A stretch of 64,000 nt of DNA from UBA5066 sp048500275 (GTDB lineage: Bacteria > Acidobacteriota > Thermoanaerobaculia > UBA5066): contig JASNYI010000003.1 of the NCBI GenBank assembly GCA_048500275.1, positions 1,364,001 through 1,428,000 on the forward strand, in the 5' to 3' direction. The position numbers and the translations under genes were made by a program. Of this stretch, positions 1 to 8,810 are shown piece after piece; position 1 is the first letter of the stretch, and every line of letters begins with the position of its first letter. The notes under the pieces were generated by a model that was given only the letters and a program-made list of their open reading frames with translations, ran no database searches and was not told where the DNA came from.

Positions 1-141
1 CTGCGGGAGTAGGTCTCCGCGCGGGGCCGCCATCGTGACGGTGAACTCCGTTCGGCAGCTTTCCTGCCCCCGGAAGAGGGCGCAGACCGCCTCGACGGCC
101 TGAAGCTGGTAGTCGAGATTCGGCTCGAAGTGGAGCTTCAC
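1..141 (-). CDS. res: Type III restriction enzyme Res subunit, N-terminal 47 codons only
   Basis: The first 47 residues are visible and the gene runs off the left edge. The start, VKLHFEPNLDYQLQAVEAVC, is the usual opening of type III Res (DEAD-like helicase plus endonuclease) subunits, which translocate or slide on DNA and cut once two head-to-head sites have been engaged by Mod. The GTG start overlaps the stop of the upstream rhuM gene by four bases (GTGA), so translation is probably coupled. Helicase motifs and the PD-(D/E)XK nuclease lie outside the window, so activity cannot be judged here. Family assignment rests on the short N-terminus plus the adjacent mod gene. Confidence 0.8.
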   Translation of the reverse strand, partial: MKLHFEPNLDYQLQAVEAVCALFRGQESCRTEFTVTMAAPRGDLLPQ

Positions 142-1208
142 GGCTTCTTCCCGCGCACCGGCTTCCGCGCCTTGGGAGCCGGGAGCGCCCTCGCAACCGC
201 CTCGAGCGACTCGATCGCCGCACGCTCCCCCTCCGCCTCGAGGAGCGTCCGCCTCCGCGCCGAGAACTTCTCGTACTCGGCTTCCGCGTGACGGTGCGCC
301 GCAGCGGTGCTCGTCGTGCCCGCGTTCGTTAGGACCGACCGCTCGTTGAACCGGAGGAAGTCGTCCAGCTTCGACTCCCAGTCCTTCAGGAAGACCTGCT
401 TCCGCCGCCGTGCCTGGTCTTCGGCGAAGTCGAGCCACATCGTCACGATGCGGTTCAGCTCCGTGATCTCCTCCTCGTGGAGGTAGTTCTTCGCCACGGT
501 CACGTCCGTCTTTCGGACCCGGTCGCCCTTCCAGGTCATGAGGCCCATGTTCGGCTTCGCGCTATCCGCGCGCCCGACGATCAGCTCCGGCGCCGTCTTG
601 CCGGTCGCGGCGAAGTGGAGCTTGTTCTGGATGACCTTGAAGAACTCCGTGGTGTCGCTTCGGGTCGCGTCGTAGTCGGCCGCGAGGGCGAAGAGATCGC
701 GGACCCGCAGGTACATGCGCCGCTCGCTCGCGCGGATGTCCCTGATCCGCTCCAGGAGCTCATCGAAGTAGTCGGGGACTCCGGACCCGTCGACGGGCGG
801 ATTCTTGAGCCGCTCGTCGTCCATGGTGAAGCCCTTCACGAGGTACTCGTGAAGGCGCTCCGTCGCCCAGCGGCGGAACTGGACCCCACGGGTCGATCGG
901 ACCCGGTACCCGACGGCGAGAATGGCGTCGAGGCTGTAGTGCTTCACGGCCCGCCGGACCTGTCTCGCCCCCTCTTCCCGAACTTGTAAGTAATCCTTAC
1001 AAGTTGCCGCCGGATCCAGCTCACCGTCCGCGTAAATGCCCTGCAGATGGAGAGTTATGTTCTGCGGCGTGGTCTGGAAGAGCTCGGCGATGAGGGCCTG
1101 GCTCATCCAGATCGTCTGGTCCGCGAAGCGACACTCGACGCGGGTTCGGCCATCCTCCGATGTGTAGACGAGGATCTCTCCGGTCGGGGTGGGAGCGCCT
1201 TTCGCCAT
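138..1208 (-). CDS. RhuM family protein
   Basis: A 356-residue protein of the virulence RhuM family. The N-terminal half carries the typical DNA-damage-inducible/Bro-N-like core: IWMSQALIAELF near residue 33, and YSLDAILAVGYRVRST starting at residue 91 followed by FRRWAT near 111. The tail is basic and alanine-rich (ends VRGKKP). The family name comes from a Salmonella pathogenicity-island gene, but the biochemical role is unknown. RhuM genes are often lodged inside restriction-modification loci, as here between mod (14 bases upstream) and res (4-base overlap). I infer a role tied to the R-M system, perhaps regulatory, but nothing in the sequence proves it. No frameshift is seen. Confidence 0.85.
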   Translation of the reverse strand: MAKGAPTPTGEILVYTSEDGRTRVECRFADQTIWMSQALIAELFQTTPQNITLHLQGIYADGELDPAATCKDYLQVREEGARQVRRAVKHYSLDAILAVGYRVRSTRGVQFRRWATERLHEYLVKGFTMDDERLKNPPVDGSGVPDYFDELLERIRDIRASERRMYLRVRDLFALAADYDATRSDTTEFFKVIQNKLHFAATGKTAPELIVGRADSAKPNMGLMTWKGDRVRKTDVTVAKNYLHEEEITELNRIVTMWLDFAEDQARRRKQVFLKDWESKLDDFLRFNERSVLTNAGTTSTAAAHRHAEAEYEKFSARRRTLLEAEGERAAIESLEAVARALPAPKARKPVRGKKP

Positions 1209-1222
1209 CCGCCGGTCCCCGC

Positions 1223-3157
1223 TCAGAGGCTCCGCACGTTCCCGAGGCCGTGCTGCTCCAGGATGGCGGTGAGGTTCGTCTTCGCGACGTCATCCGCGAA
1301 GGCGCTGTCCCGAAAGACGATCGTGCTCTCTCCAGCGGGCCTTTCGGAGGCTTGCCACCCCACGATGCCGAGCGCGAGGGGCTCGACGTCCGCAGCGCCG
1401 ATCTCCTTCGCGAGGCAGGCGATGAGCGCGCCCGCCCCGATGCTGTGGACCTCCTTGCCGGCAATCCCCCTCTTCTCGATCGGGACCGTCAGATCGAGTC
1501 CCAGCTTGAGGAGCAGCTCGAAGAGGACGTCGGCCTCGGAGCGCTCCGGCTTGATGTGCTCGACGGCCTCGTCGAGCGTCCTCTCGAGGTTCTCCCGGTC
1601 CGGATCCCAGGGGCGGATGTTCGTCGAATCGAGCTTGAAGACGCGGAAACCGAGATCGCCGGAGAAAATAGGGCTCTCGTTTCGGATGGATTTCCCAGCC
1701 CGCCGAAGCCTTTCCTTCGTCAGTTCGGACAGTACCCGAGGCCGTCTCAGTTCGTCGCAGAGAGCCGCGCCCGCGCTCCCCTCGTCGCCTGCGACGTCGA
1801 GTGGCGCTGGAAGCTGAACCAGGACGAATCGACGTTCGACACCATCTCTTGCGTTCTGCATCCAGACTCCCTGGGCAGTCGTGCCGGAACCAGCGAAGAA
1901 GTCCATCACGATCGGTCCTCGATCGGCCCCATCCACGCCCGCCCCTGAAGAGCAGAGGATCTTCACGAGTCGCGCCACAAGCTGCGGAGGTTTCGGATAG
2001 GGGAAGATCTCCTTTGAACCGAAGAGACTGCGAATGGCTATGCCACCCGCCTTGGTTGTCCCGTATTCCTGATCAATTACCGAACTTGGCTTAGTTCCGC
2101 CCTTTTCATCTGCCAGAAATGACTTCACATAAGGAACGCGCCGAGCACCAACAAACAGTTTTCCGATGCGAATGAACTCATCGATGGTCTTCTGCGGGCA
2201 ATACGACTCCCATTCCATAATCGACCCATCGCGCAGCGGAATCTGCACGCGATAGTCCTTTTGTTTGCTGAGGTTGATGAGCTGAAAGAGCTCTCCGTCC
2301 CTGTAGGTCGACGTCGACGGAACAACCAGATTCTCCTCCGGGAGCACTGTCACGTGTCTGGTCGTGTCCTTGGTATCTAGCGCGATGGTTGTCAACGCCG
2401 ACGGAGCAGACTGGGCGTAGCACAAGACGTACTCATGATGCGGTCCAAATCCCTCGTTGTCGTTGCCACCCTCCTTGCCTTTCAGCCACACAAGGAGCGC
2501 CACGAAGTTCTCTTCTCCAAACACCTCATCGCAAAGCTGCCGGAGGCGGGGCTGCTCGACGTCGTTGATGGAAATTAGAAGGAAACCGTCTTGCCTCAGC
2601 AGTCGCCTAGCAACCATCAGTCGCGGCATCATCATGTTGAGCCAGTCGGTGTGATACCGGCCGGAAGCCTCCGTGTTGGAGCTGAGCTTCTTCCCTTCCC
2701 CATCCAGCTGGCCGGTCAGCTCGAGGTAGTTCCGGATGTTGTCCCGGAAGTTGTCCGGATAGACGAAGTCCTTCCCGGTGTTGTACGGCGGGTCGATGTA
2801 GATGAGCTTCACCTTCCCGGCGTAACTCTTCTGCAGGAGCTTCAGAACCTCGAGGTTGTCCCCCTCGATCATCAGGTTCTGCGTCGTGTCCCAGTCGACA
2901 CTCTCCTCCGGGCAGGGCCGGAGCGTGCCGGTCGACGGAGTGAGCGCGAGCTGGCGGGCCTGGCGCTTTCCGTGCCAGCTCAGACCGTACTTTTCCTCGC
3001 GATCTTCGAGAGCGCCGCCTAGGAGCTGCATCAGGACCGCGAAGTCGATCTTCCCCTCGGTGAATGCCTCCGGGAACAGGACCTTGAGCGCAGCGACGTT
3101 CTCCGCGAGGACGTCGGCGCTCTTCGTCTCGGGGTCTTCCGGTCGGAGTGGCTTCAT
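1223..3157 (-). CDS. mod: Type III DNA methyltransferase (Mod), adenine-specific
   Basis: 644 residues. Beta-class N6-adenine methyltransferase layout: motif IV DPPY at residues 122-125 (IYIDPPYNTGKDF) comes before the SAM-binding motif I DFFAGSGTT at residues 419-427, with a long central target-recognition domain between them, as in type III Mod subunits. Mod alone methylates one strand of an asymmetric site; with Res it forms the restriction complex. The coding sequence for roughly residues 230-380 (about 2,020-2,470) is visibly richer in A/T than both ends, as expected for a swapped recognition domain. It starts 11 bases after DUF4391 and ends 14 bases before rhuM, so it lies inside one operon. 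Confidence 0.93.
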   Translation of the reverse strand: MKPLRPEDPETKSADVLAENVAALKVLFPEAFTEGKIDFAVLMQLLGGALEDREEKYGLSWHGKRQARQLALTPSTGTLRPCPEESVDWDTTQNLMIEGDNLEVLKLLQKSYAGKVKLIYIDPPYNTGKDFVYPDNFRDNIRNYLELTGQLDGEGKKLSSNTEASGRYHTDWLNMMMPRLMVARRLLRQDGFLLISINDVEQPRLRQLCDEVFGEENFVALLVWLKGKEGGNDNEGFGPHHEYVLCYAQSAPSALTTIALDTKDTTRHVTVLPEENLVVPSTSTYRDGELFQLINLSKQKDYRVQIPLRDGSIMEWESYCPQKTIDEFIRIGKLFVGARRVPYVKSFLADEKGGTKPSSVIDQEYGTTKAGGIAIRSLFGSKEIFPYPKPPQLVARLVKILCSSGAGVDGADRGPIVMDFFAGSGTTAQGVWMQNARDGVERRFVLVQLPAPLDVAGDEGSAGAALCDELRRPRVLSELTKERLRRAGKSIRNESPIFSGDLGFRVFKLDSTNIRPWDPDRENLERTLDEAVEHIKPERSEADVLFELLLKLGLDLTVPIEKRGIAGKEVHSIGAGALIACLAKEIGAADVEPLALGIVGWQASERPAGESTIVFRDSAFADDVAKTNLTAILEQHGLGNVRSL

Positions 3158-3168
3158 AGTCCCTCAGG

Positions 3169-3924
3169 TTAGAGCTTCGCGAGCTGATCGGCGAGGCTCG
3201 CTTTGCGGCGTTTCAGCGCGAGGTTGATCTCGACGCGACGGCTGATCTGGCTTTCGGCACCCGCCTGCGCCCGGAGGGCTTCGATCTCCCGCTGGATGCG
3301 GGCGATCTCGTCGAGCGCAGCGTGGCGCTCGGCGGCGCGTTCGGGCGAGACGCAGAGGGAGAAGCGACCTGTGAGGCGCGCGGCCTGAAGCGCTTCGACC
3401 CTGTCGAGCCAGCCCTGGTACAGGGCGCAGAGGTCGCGGGCCGGCTGGGCGGAGATCGCGAGGCTCCCGAGGAAGGCCGCCTCCCCGCCCTCTGGTCTCG
3501 GGCCGATGGTGACGGCCGAGACGACTCCCTCCACGATCACCCGACCCCGTTCCGCCTGGGAGAGCCGCTTGTGGGCCACCGAGACCTCCGTCGCATCCGC
3601 CCGCGTCGATACGAGAACGACGGGATAGGGGATGGCGCGATGGATCAGCTCGACGAGCCTCGGAGCCTTCGCTCCTTCCCGCACCGAGACGGTGGCGACG
3701 ATGACCTCGAGGTACTCGCGGTCACCGTCTCGATGGGCAGGGACGCCGATGTTCCCGGGCTTCAGGGCCGCAACCCAGAGGAGCTGATCGATACCGTCCT
3801 GGACGAGGCGTCTGTCCGCTGACGTCGGTGCACCCTGCTCCAGGAGGGTCTTCTTGGGGACGCGCCGGTCGATCCGCGCCTCGGCCGGAATCGCGAGGGC
3901 TTCGATGACGGCCACGGCCGTCAT
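3169..3924 (-). CDS. DUF4391 domain protein
   Basis: 251 residues, matching the DUF4391 family, whose members accompany SNF2-type helicases and type III methyltransferases in defence islands. The N-terminal two thirds look globular (VPKKTLLEQG, DGIDQLLWVAALKPGN, IPYPVVLVSTR); the last 60 residues are charged and predicted helical (IARIQREIEALRAQAG, then RRVEINLALKRRKASLADQL), probably a coiled coil for partner binding. The ATG overlaps the helicase stop by four bases and mod follows after 11 bases, so the protein is made with both. Function of DUF4391 is unknown; I infer it is an adaptor or subunit of the helicase/Mod complex. Confidence 0.8.
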   Translation of the reverse strand: MTAVAVIEALAIPAEARIDRRVPKKTLLEQGAPTSADRRLVQDGIDQLLWVAALKPGNIGVPAHRDGDREYLEVIVATVSVREGAKAPRLVELIHRAIPYPVVLVSTRADATEVSVAHKRLSQAERGRVIVEGVVSAVTIGPRPEGGEAAFLGSLAISAQPARDLCALYQGWLDRVEALQAARLTGRFSLCVSPERAAERHAALDEIARIQREIEALRAQAGAESQISRRVEINLALKRRKASLADQLAKL

Positions 3925-6900
3925 GCGTCCGGCGACCCCTCGCCTTCGGGAAGGACGACGAGGAACGCGACGACCTCGAAGTCGTCGATCCCGAAGAACT
4001 CACCCTTCATCGCGTGCGTCCCGCCCGGGGTGAAGAGGCTGGAGATCGCCCGCTCTTCCTTCTTGCCGACGATCGAGGAGACGGCGGTCGCGAGGAGCTT
4101 CTGAACCGGCCCCATCTCCTGGCCGTCCCGCGTCGCCCGCGCAAACCGGGGGACCGCCGCCGCGTCCGGGGCATCCCGTCCGGCGGCGAGCTTCCGGAGC
4201 CGATCGAGGGCCGGCTTGGCCTGGGTGAACGGAAGGAGAACCGATCCGTCGTCGCCGACGTGGACGAGGTAGTGCGGAGCGAGGGGATAGCCCGGCTCGA
4301 CTCCCTTCGTGGCGGCGTCCCCTGCGGCTCGGAGGCAGAAGACCACTCCGGGCGGCAGAGCCTCAGCCGAGGACGGCACCGAGGTAACGGCGGAGGTCGT
4401 CAGCGCCAGGCGCTCGAGAACGCCGGGGTGCTCGCGCAGGAAGCCGGCGAGATCGACGCGGAAGTCGTTGAGCGTCAGGTCGGCGATGGAGACGCCGCTC
4501 GAGAGATCCTCGAGGTCGATCACCGCGGTCTGGAGCTTCTCGAGCTGCTTCCTTCGGTACTCCAGGTCATTCATCTGGTTCCCGGCCTGGTACTCGATGA
4601 CGTTCTCCTCACCGGTCGCCGAGATGTCGAGGAGGACCATCCGGCCGCTGACGCGCTGCTCGAGGTTGATGTACTCCTCCAGCTCGATGTTCGGCCAGAA
4701 GTTCACGAGCTGGACGCAGCCGTTCGGGGAACCGATGCGGTCGATGCGGCCGAACCGCTGGATGATGCGGACCGGATTCCAGTGGATGTCGTAGTTGACG
4801 AGGTAGTCGCAGTCCTGAAGGTTCTGCCCCTCGGAGATGCAGTCCGTGGCGATGAGGAGGTCGATTTCGCCTTCCGACGCGAACTCCTCGCTCCTCTCCT
4901 TGGAACGCGGGGAGAAGGCCGTCAGGATGCTCCCGAGGTCCAGCCGAAGACCCGGCAGAGTCGTGCGGTTCCGACCGGCTCCGGTGACGAGGGCGGAATG
5001 GATGCCGAGGGTTCCGCGCGCCCACGGGGCCAGCTCGTCGTAGAGGTACTGCGCCGTGTCGGCGAAGGCGGTGAACACGAGGACCTTTCTGTTGCCGGGG
5101 TTGATCGGGTTTCGGCACTTCCCGTCGATGACGCCTCGAAGCGCTTCGAGCTTTGCGTCGCGGGGCGCCTCGATCTGCCGGGCGGCCGAGAGGAGCGTCG
5201 CGAGACGGTTGCGGTCTTCGTTCAGGTCTTGCAGCCAGCGAACCCGGTCGACGTCCTGAAGGAGGACCTTCACCTTTCGGCCGACGAGGAGCGGCTCGAA
5301 GGCCGGGTCGTCGACGTCGACGTCCTCGATCGAGAGCTCCTCGACCGAGTCCTCGTGCGCCTCGAGCCGGGAGAGCAGGCCGTCGACGTCGGCGAGCTGC
5401 CGCTCGAGGGTGAGGGCGAACGAGGTGACCGAGCTCTCCATCCGTTTCAGCACGTTGACCCGAAGCAGGTGGACGAGGCTCTCTTCCCGATCGACCTGTC
5501 GAAAGAACCTCTCGCCGCCCCCCAGCTTCGTGCTGTATTTCTCGTCGTACGCGGCCTGCCGGTGCGGGAAGACGTAGCGCAGCGGCGCGTAGGCGCTCAG
5601 GTTCAGGCGGCGGATCTCGTTGTTGATCTCCCGGATCGGACGGAACTCGGCGGCCAGGTCGACGTCCGACTTGATGTTGATCGGCTTCAGACGCTCCGGG
5701 AACTTGCCGGTCTCGCTCGTCCCGTAGTACTTCTCGACGTGCTTACGCGACCGGGCGATCGTGAGGAGGTCGAGCAGCCGGAAGTAGTCGAACCCGAGCA
5801 TGTCCATGAGGCGCGCGGGCCGGCGCTCCGGCTCCGCGAGGGTCAGCCAACGGTTGAACTGCGCCTGCGCGAGCCGAACGGTCGCCTCGACGCTCGGAAT
5901 GCCGGAGGCGGAGAGGGCCTCGTCCCGGCCCTCCGTGACGAACGCGATCTGGTTCTTCAGGTCGGCGAGCCGGTTGTTCACTGGCGTCGCGGAGAGCATC
6001 AGGACGCGGGTCTTGACGCCGGCCTGGATGATCCGCTTCATCAGGCGGTCGTAGCGGGTGTCCCGGTCTTTGTGGGTCGCCTTGTTCCTGAAGTTGTGCG
6101 ACTCGTCGATGACGACGAGGTCGTAGTTGCCCCAGTTCACGTGGGAGAGGTCGATGTCACCCGAAAGGCCGGTGTCGCGCGAGAGGTCGGTGTGGTTCAG
6201 GACGTCGTAGTTCAGCCGGTCGGCAGAGAGGATGTTCCTGCGATCGTTCGCCTTGTAGAGCGTCCAGTTGTCGCGGAGCCGCTTCGGGCAGAGGACGAGG
6301 ACCCGGTCGTTCCGGAGCTCGTAGTACTTGATGATGGCGAGAGCTTCGAACGTCTTACCGAGGCCGACGCTGTCGGCAATGATGCAGCCGCCGTGGCGCT
6401 CCAGCTTGTCGATGGCCCCGATGACGCCGTCCCGCTGGAACCGGAAGAGCTTCTTCCAGACGATCGTGTCCCGGATGCCCGTCGCCGACTTGACGATCCG
6501 CTCCTCGTCCAGCTCGTCGCCGAGGTCCTTGAAGAGGTGGTAGAGGATCAGGAAGTAGACGAGCGCGGGAGGCTTCGGCTCGGCCAGCTCGTTCAGGCGC
6601 TTTAGGAATGCGGCCTTGTGCGCGTCACCCGAAGGAAGCGAGCCCCAGAGGCCGGAGAACCAGGTGCCGAGGAGGGCGGACTCTTCGGGCTTCTCCGAGC
6701 ACTGGATCAGGCTGAACGGACCCCCGGGCGCCGTCCCAAGCCCCTCTGTCGTGAACGGGCAAGTTCCGCTGATGACCCGGTGACGGTCCGTTCCGGGCTG
6801 CCCGGCGCTGAGGAGCGATTGCGGTAGCGCCATCGGCGCTCCGCGAAGCTCGGCCTTCTCCTGGATCCACCGCGCGCACTCGCGTGCGAGCCATGGAAGC

Positions 6901-7136
6901 TGGAGGGTGTTGCGGGCCGCCCGATCCGCGGCTCCGCCAGTCAGGCCGAGATCGTCGTCCGGCGCCGAGGGGAGGACGAGCCGACAGGCGTCGAGCCTCG
7001 TGAGCAGGTCACGCAGCTCGGCGAATGCGAAGAGCGAGAACGACGGCGAGGCGACATCGAGAGTCGCCGGCGGTGCAAGTGCCTGGCGAAGCTCGTCTAC
7101 GACCCGATCGGAGCCGGTGTTCTTGATGAGCTTCAT
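3921..7136 (-). CDS. SNF2-like helicase with degenerate PLD-type N-terminus
   Basis: 1,071 residues. Walker A ADSVGLGKT at residues 254-262, DESH Walker B in VVIDESHNFRN, motif III LMLSATPVNN, then a C-terminal helicase half with VLVFTAFADTAQYLY and the motif V/VI stretch ATDCISEGQNLQ and QRFGRIDRIG. Residues 1-170 resemble the phospholipase-D-like module found in front of such helicases (FSLFAFAELRDLL, VISGTCPFTTEGLG), but no HxK catalytic motif is visible, so the nuclease is probably dead. It is the first gene of the operon and overlaps DUF4391 by four bases. Related SNF2 enzymes act as translocases in phage-defence systems such as DISARM; the same role here is inference. Confidence 0.88.
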   Translation of the reverse strand: MKLIKNTGSDRVVDELRQALAPPATLDVASPSFSLFAFAELRDLLTRLDACRLVLPSAPDDDLGLTGGAADRAARNTLQLPWLARECARWIQEKAELRGAPMALPQSLLSAGQPGTDRHRVISGTCPFTTEGLGTAPGGPFSLIQCSEKPEESALLGTWFSGLWGSLPSGDAHKAAFLKRLNELAEPKPPALVYFLILYHLFKDLGDELDEERIVKSATGIRDTIVWKKLFRFQRDGVIGAIDKLERHGGCIIADSVGLGKTFEALAIIKYYELRNDRVLVLCPKRLRDNWTLYKANDRRNILSADRLNYDVLNHTDLSRDTGLSGDIDLSHVNWGNYDLVVIDESHNFRNKATHKDRDTRYDRLMKRIIQAGVKTRVLMLSATPVNNRLADLKNQIAFVTEGRDEALSASGIPSVEATVRLAQAQFNRWLTLAEPERRPARLMDMLGFDYFRLLDLLTIARSRKHVEKYYGTSETGKFPERLKPINIKSDVDLAAEFRPIREINNEIRRLNLSAYAPLRYVFPHRQAAYDEKYSTKLGGGERFFRQVDREESLVHLLRVNVLKRMESSVTSFALTLERQLADVDGLLSRLEAHEDSVEELSIEDVDVDDPAFEPLLVGRKVKVLLQDVDRVRWLQDLNEDRNRLATLLSAARQIEAPRDAKLEALRGVIDGKCRNPINPGNRKVLVFTAFADTAQYLYDELAPWARGTLGIHSALVTGAGRNRTTLPGLRLDLGSILTAFSPRSKERSEEFASEGEIDLLIATDCISEGQNLQDCDYLVNYDIHWNPVRIIQRFGRIDRIGSPNGCVQLVNFWPNIELEEYINLEQRVSGRMVLLDISATGEENVIEYQAGNQMNDLEYRRKQLEKLQTAVIDLEDLSSGVSIADLTLNDFRVDLAGFLREHPGVLERLALTTSAVTSVPSSAEALPPGVVFCLRAAGDAATKGVEPGYPLAPHYLVHVGDDGSVLLPFTQAKPALDRLRKLAAGRDAPDAAAVPRFARATRDGQEMGPVQKLLATAVSSIVGKKEERAISSLFTPGGTHAMKGEFFGIDDFEVVAFLVVLPEGEGSPDA

Positions 7137-7299
7137 GCGGGCTCAGCCGATATCCGCTCTCCCGCGCCACGCAACACTGCGACGGACGAAGACCGGAGTC
7201 TCATGTCTTCCGGATTGAGGGGGCGATTTCGAGCAATACGCAACGCCGCCGAAGTCGTTTCACCGGTGAAGGTTAGCACTCGCCAAACCGCACGAACGG
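7137..7299. other. Gene-free junction upstream of the defence operon
   Basis: No coding frame could be supported between the helicase start and the truncated UvrD-like remnant. The stretch is less GC-rich than its surroundings (for example around 7,240-7,275) and must carry the promoter of the minus-strand operon. I see no convincing -35/-10 pair, so I do not place one. Confidence 0.5.
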
Positions 7300-8150
7300 G
7301 TGTGGGCCGGCTCGTACCACCAGCTCGGCGCGGAGCTGTGCGCGCGGGCCGGGGTGGCGTGGAACGAGCCGCCGAACGACCTGAGCGAGGCGACGCGGCT
7401 CTTCTGGAACGAGACGTCGGGCGTCCTCCTCCTCGAGGCGGCGGCGAAGCTCGGCGCGAGGTGGGACGCGCTCGTGGTGGACGAGGCCCAGGACTTCCCG
7501 ACGGAGTGGTGGGCCGTGCTCGGGGCGCTGATGCGCGGGGGAGAGGGGGCGCCGACGGCCCTCTTCGCGGACCCCGAGCAGGACCTCTGGGAGCGCGCGT
7601 CGGCCTTCCCGGCCTCGCTTCCCGTCTTCCCGCTCCGGACGAACTGCCGGAGCACGACGGCGATCGCCGGGTTCCTGGGCCGGCTGACGGGCGCGCCGGA
7701 GGGGGCGCGGCCGCGCGTGTCGCCCTGGGCGGTGCCGGGCGAGGAGCCACGGGTCGTCCGCTGGAAGGACGCGGCAGAGGAACACGCGAGGGCGGGCGAG
7801 CTGCTCGCAGCTCCTCCTGAAGGAGGGGGTCGGGCTCGAGCGGGTGGCGATCGTCGGGATACGGAGGCTCGAGAAGTCGTGCCTCGCCCAGAAGGCCGAG
7901 CTCGCCGGCTTCCCCGTGGCGGCGATCGGGGACGACGGCGCCGCGCCCGTCGCCGGCGCGATCCGAGTTCAGCGGCGCCACCGGTATGGGCCTCGAGGCC
8001 GACGTCGTCCTCCTCCTCGACGTGGACGGGAGCGAGTGGGCGATGAAGCCCCGCAACCTCTACGTCGCGGCGTCCCGCGCGCGGCTGCGGCTGCACGTCT
8101 TCGCGAGGAACGGGGTGGAGCTGCCGGGGCGGGGCTACGCGACCTTGTAG
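7300..8150 (+). pseudogene. UvrD/NERD-type helicase remnant, copy A (5'-truncated, frameshifted)
   Basis: The readable pieces are parts of a superfamily 1 helicase: SYHQLGAELCARAG, Walker B with LVVDEAQDFPTEWW, RTNCRSTTAIAGFLGRLTG (motif III/IV area), then after a frameshift near 7,805 KEGVGLERVAIVGIRRLEKS, and after a second disruption near 7,975 the motif VI end NLYVAASRARLRLHVFARNG finishing at the TAG at 8,148-8,150. The whole N-terminal half with Walker A is missing and at least two frame changes break the rest, so no active helicase can be made. The last 16 bases overlap the converging hicB gene. Related fragments recur at 8,811, 10,644 and 12,106. Confidence 0.85.
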
Positions 8151-8353
8151 ATCGCCGGCCGGAAGAGGGGCGGCGGGACCGGCTTCCCCTCGGCCCGCGC
8201 CGCCTCGAGCCAGAGGGCCTTGGCCTTCAGGACCTCGGCGAGGGCGGCCTCCGGGGTATCGCCGAACGCGGAGCAGTGTGCGAGGTCGGGGATGTCCGCG
8301 ATGTAGCCCGTGTCCTCGTCACTCGGGAAGATGTTGATGTGGTAGTCCGTCAT
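8135..8353 (-). CDS. hicB: HicB family antitoxin
   Basis: 72 residues with the HicB partial-RNase-H fold signature: MTDYHINIFPSDEDTGYIAD, IPDLAHCSAFGDTPEAALAE, then a conserved-looking tail PLFRPAIYKVA. HicB binds and neutralises the HicA ribonuclease. No separate C-terminal DNA-binding domain is present, so any autoregulation would need the toxin complex or another factor. The start overlaps the hicA stop by four bases, giving the toxin-first order common for hicAB. The 3' end overlaps the end of the converging helicase remnant. A second copy of its last 31 codons sits at 10,772-10,864, which marks it as part of a duplicated block. Confidence 0.88.
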   Translation of the reverse strand: MTDYHINIFPSDEDTGYIADIPDLAHCSAFGDTPEAALAEVLKAKALWLEAARAEGKPVPPPLFRPAIYKVA

Positions 8354-8604
8354 TCCGCGTCACCGATTCCGAGGTTATTCCGCTCCACGAGCCGGAGCAA
8401 CTGTCTCACCTGGAAGGCCTTGGCCTGTCCCTGGACCTCCTGGAGATTCAGCAGCTCGGGAATCGCCGGGTGGACGTAGATGTGGTGGCTTCCGCCGATC
8501 CGGGAGAGACGGAACCCGAAGGCCTCCGCCAGGCTGCAGGCTTCCGCGAACCGGAGGTTGTGCGGAGACTGCAGCGCCTTCAGCAGCAGCTTCTTTGGGT
8601 TCAC
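8350..8604 (-). CDS. hicA: HicA family toxin (mRNA interferase)
   Basis: 84 residues. The double-stranded-RNA-binding-like HicA core is readable: FAEACSLAEAFGFRLSRIGG followed by SHHIYVHP, which holds the histidine of the family active site, and QVRQLLRLVERNNL at the end. HicA cleaves mRNA when unbound. The N-terminus (MNPKKLLLKALQSPHNLRFA) is slightly longer than in the smallest HicA proteins. The gene overlaps hicB by four bases, so the pair forms one transcription unit reading leftward. It lies between helicase remnants A and B and looks like intact cargo in an otherwise decayed stretch. Confidence 0.82.
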   Translation of the reverse strand: MNPKKLLLKALQSPHNLRFAEACSLAEAFGFRLSRIGGSHHIYVHPAIPELLNLQEVQGQAKAFQVRQLLRLVERNNLGIGDAE

Positions 8605-8704
8605 CCGACGATTCTGTCATTGAGCTCCCCGAGACGCGCCGGTCGCGAGCGTCGTCCACGCGTGCCCAGCGCTCGGTCGACGGACGCGAGCGCCGGAAGT
8701 CGGC

Positions 8705-8767
8705 TCGCGGAGAAGGACGTGAGGGAGTAAACGGAGGAGTAAGTGAGGGAGCAAACGAGGGAGTAGC
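8705..8767. repeat. Short degenerate direct repeats (GAGGGAGTAA-like)
   Basis: Four to five imperfect copies of a 10-14 base unit of the form GTGAGGGAGTAAACG / GAGGAGTAAGT / GAGGGAGCAAACG / AGGGAGTAG occur in tandem just before helicase remnant B. No gene covers them. They may be slippage products at a recombination junction. Confidence 0.5.
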
Positions 8768-8810
8768 CGGCGCTCGTCATCCGAGGCTGGCCCCGTGAGG
8801 CGCCTGGGGC

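Noticed and set aside
4014..6605. Open frame of 863 codons on the plus strand opposite the helicase
   Set aside because: Arg/Glu/Val-rich composition typical of antisense frames in GC-rich DNA; the opposite strand has a complete helicase with all motifs.
7300..8150. Functional helicase made by programmed frameshifting
   Set aside because: N-terminal half with Walker A is absent and a second break follows, so a working enzyme is impossible here even if one shift were programmed.
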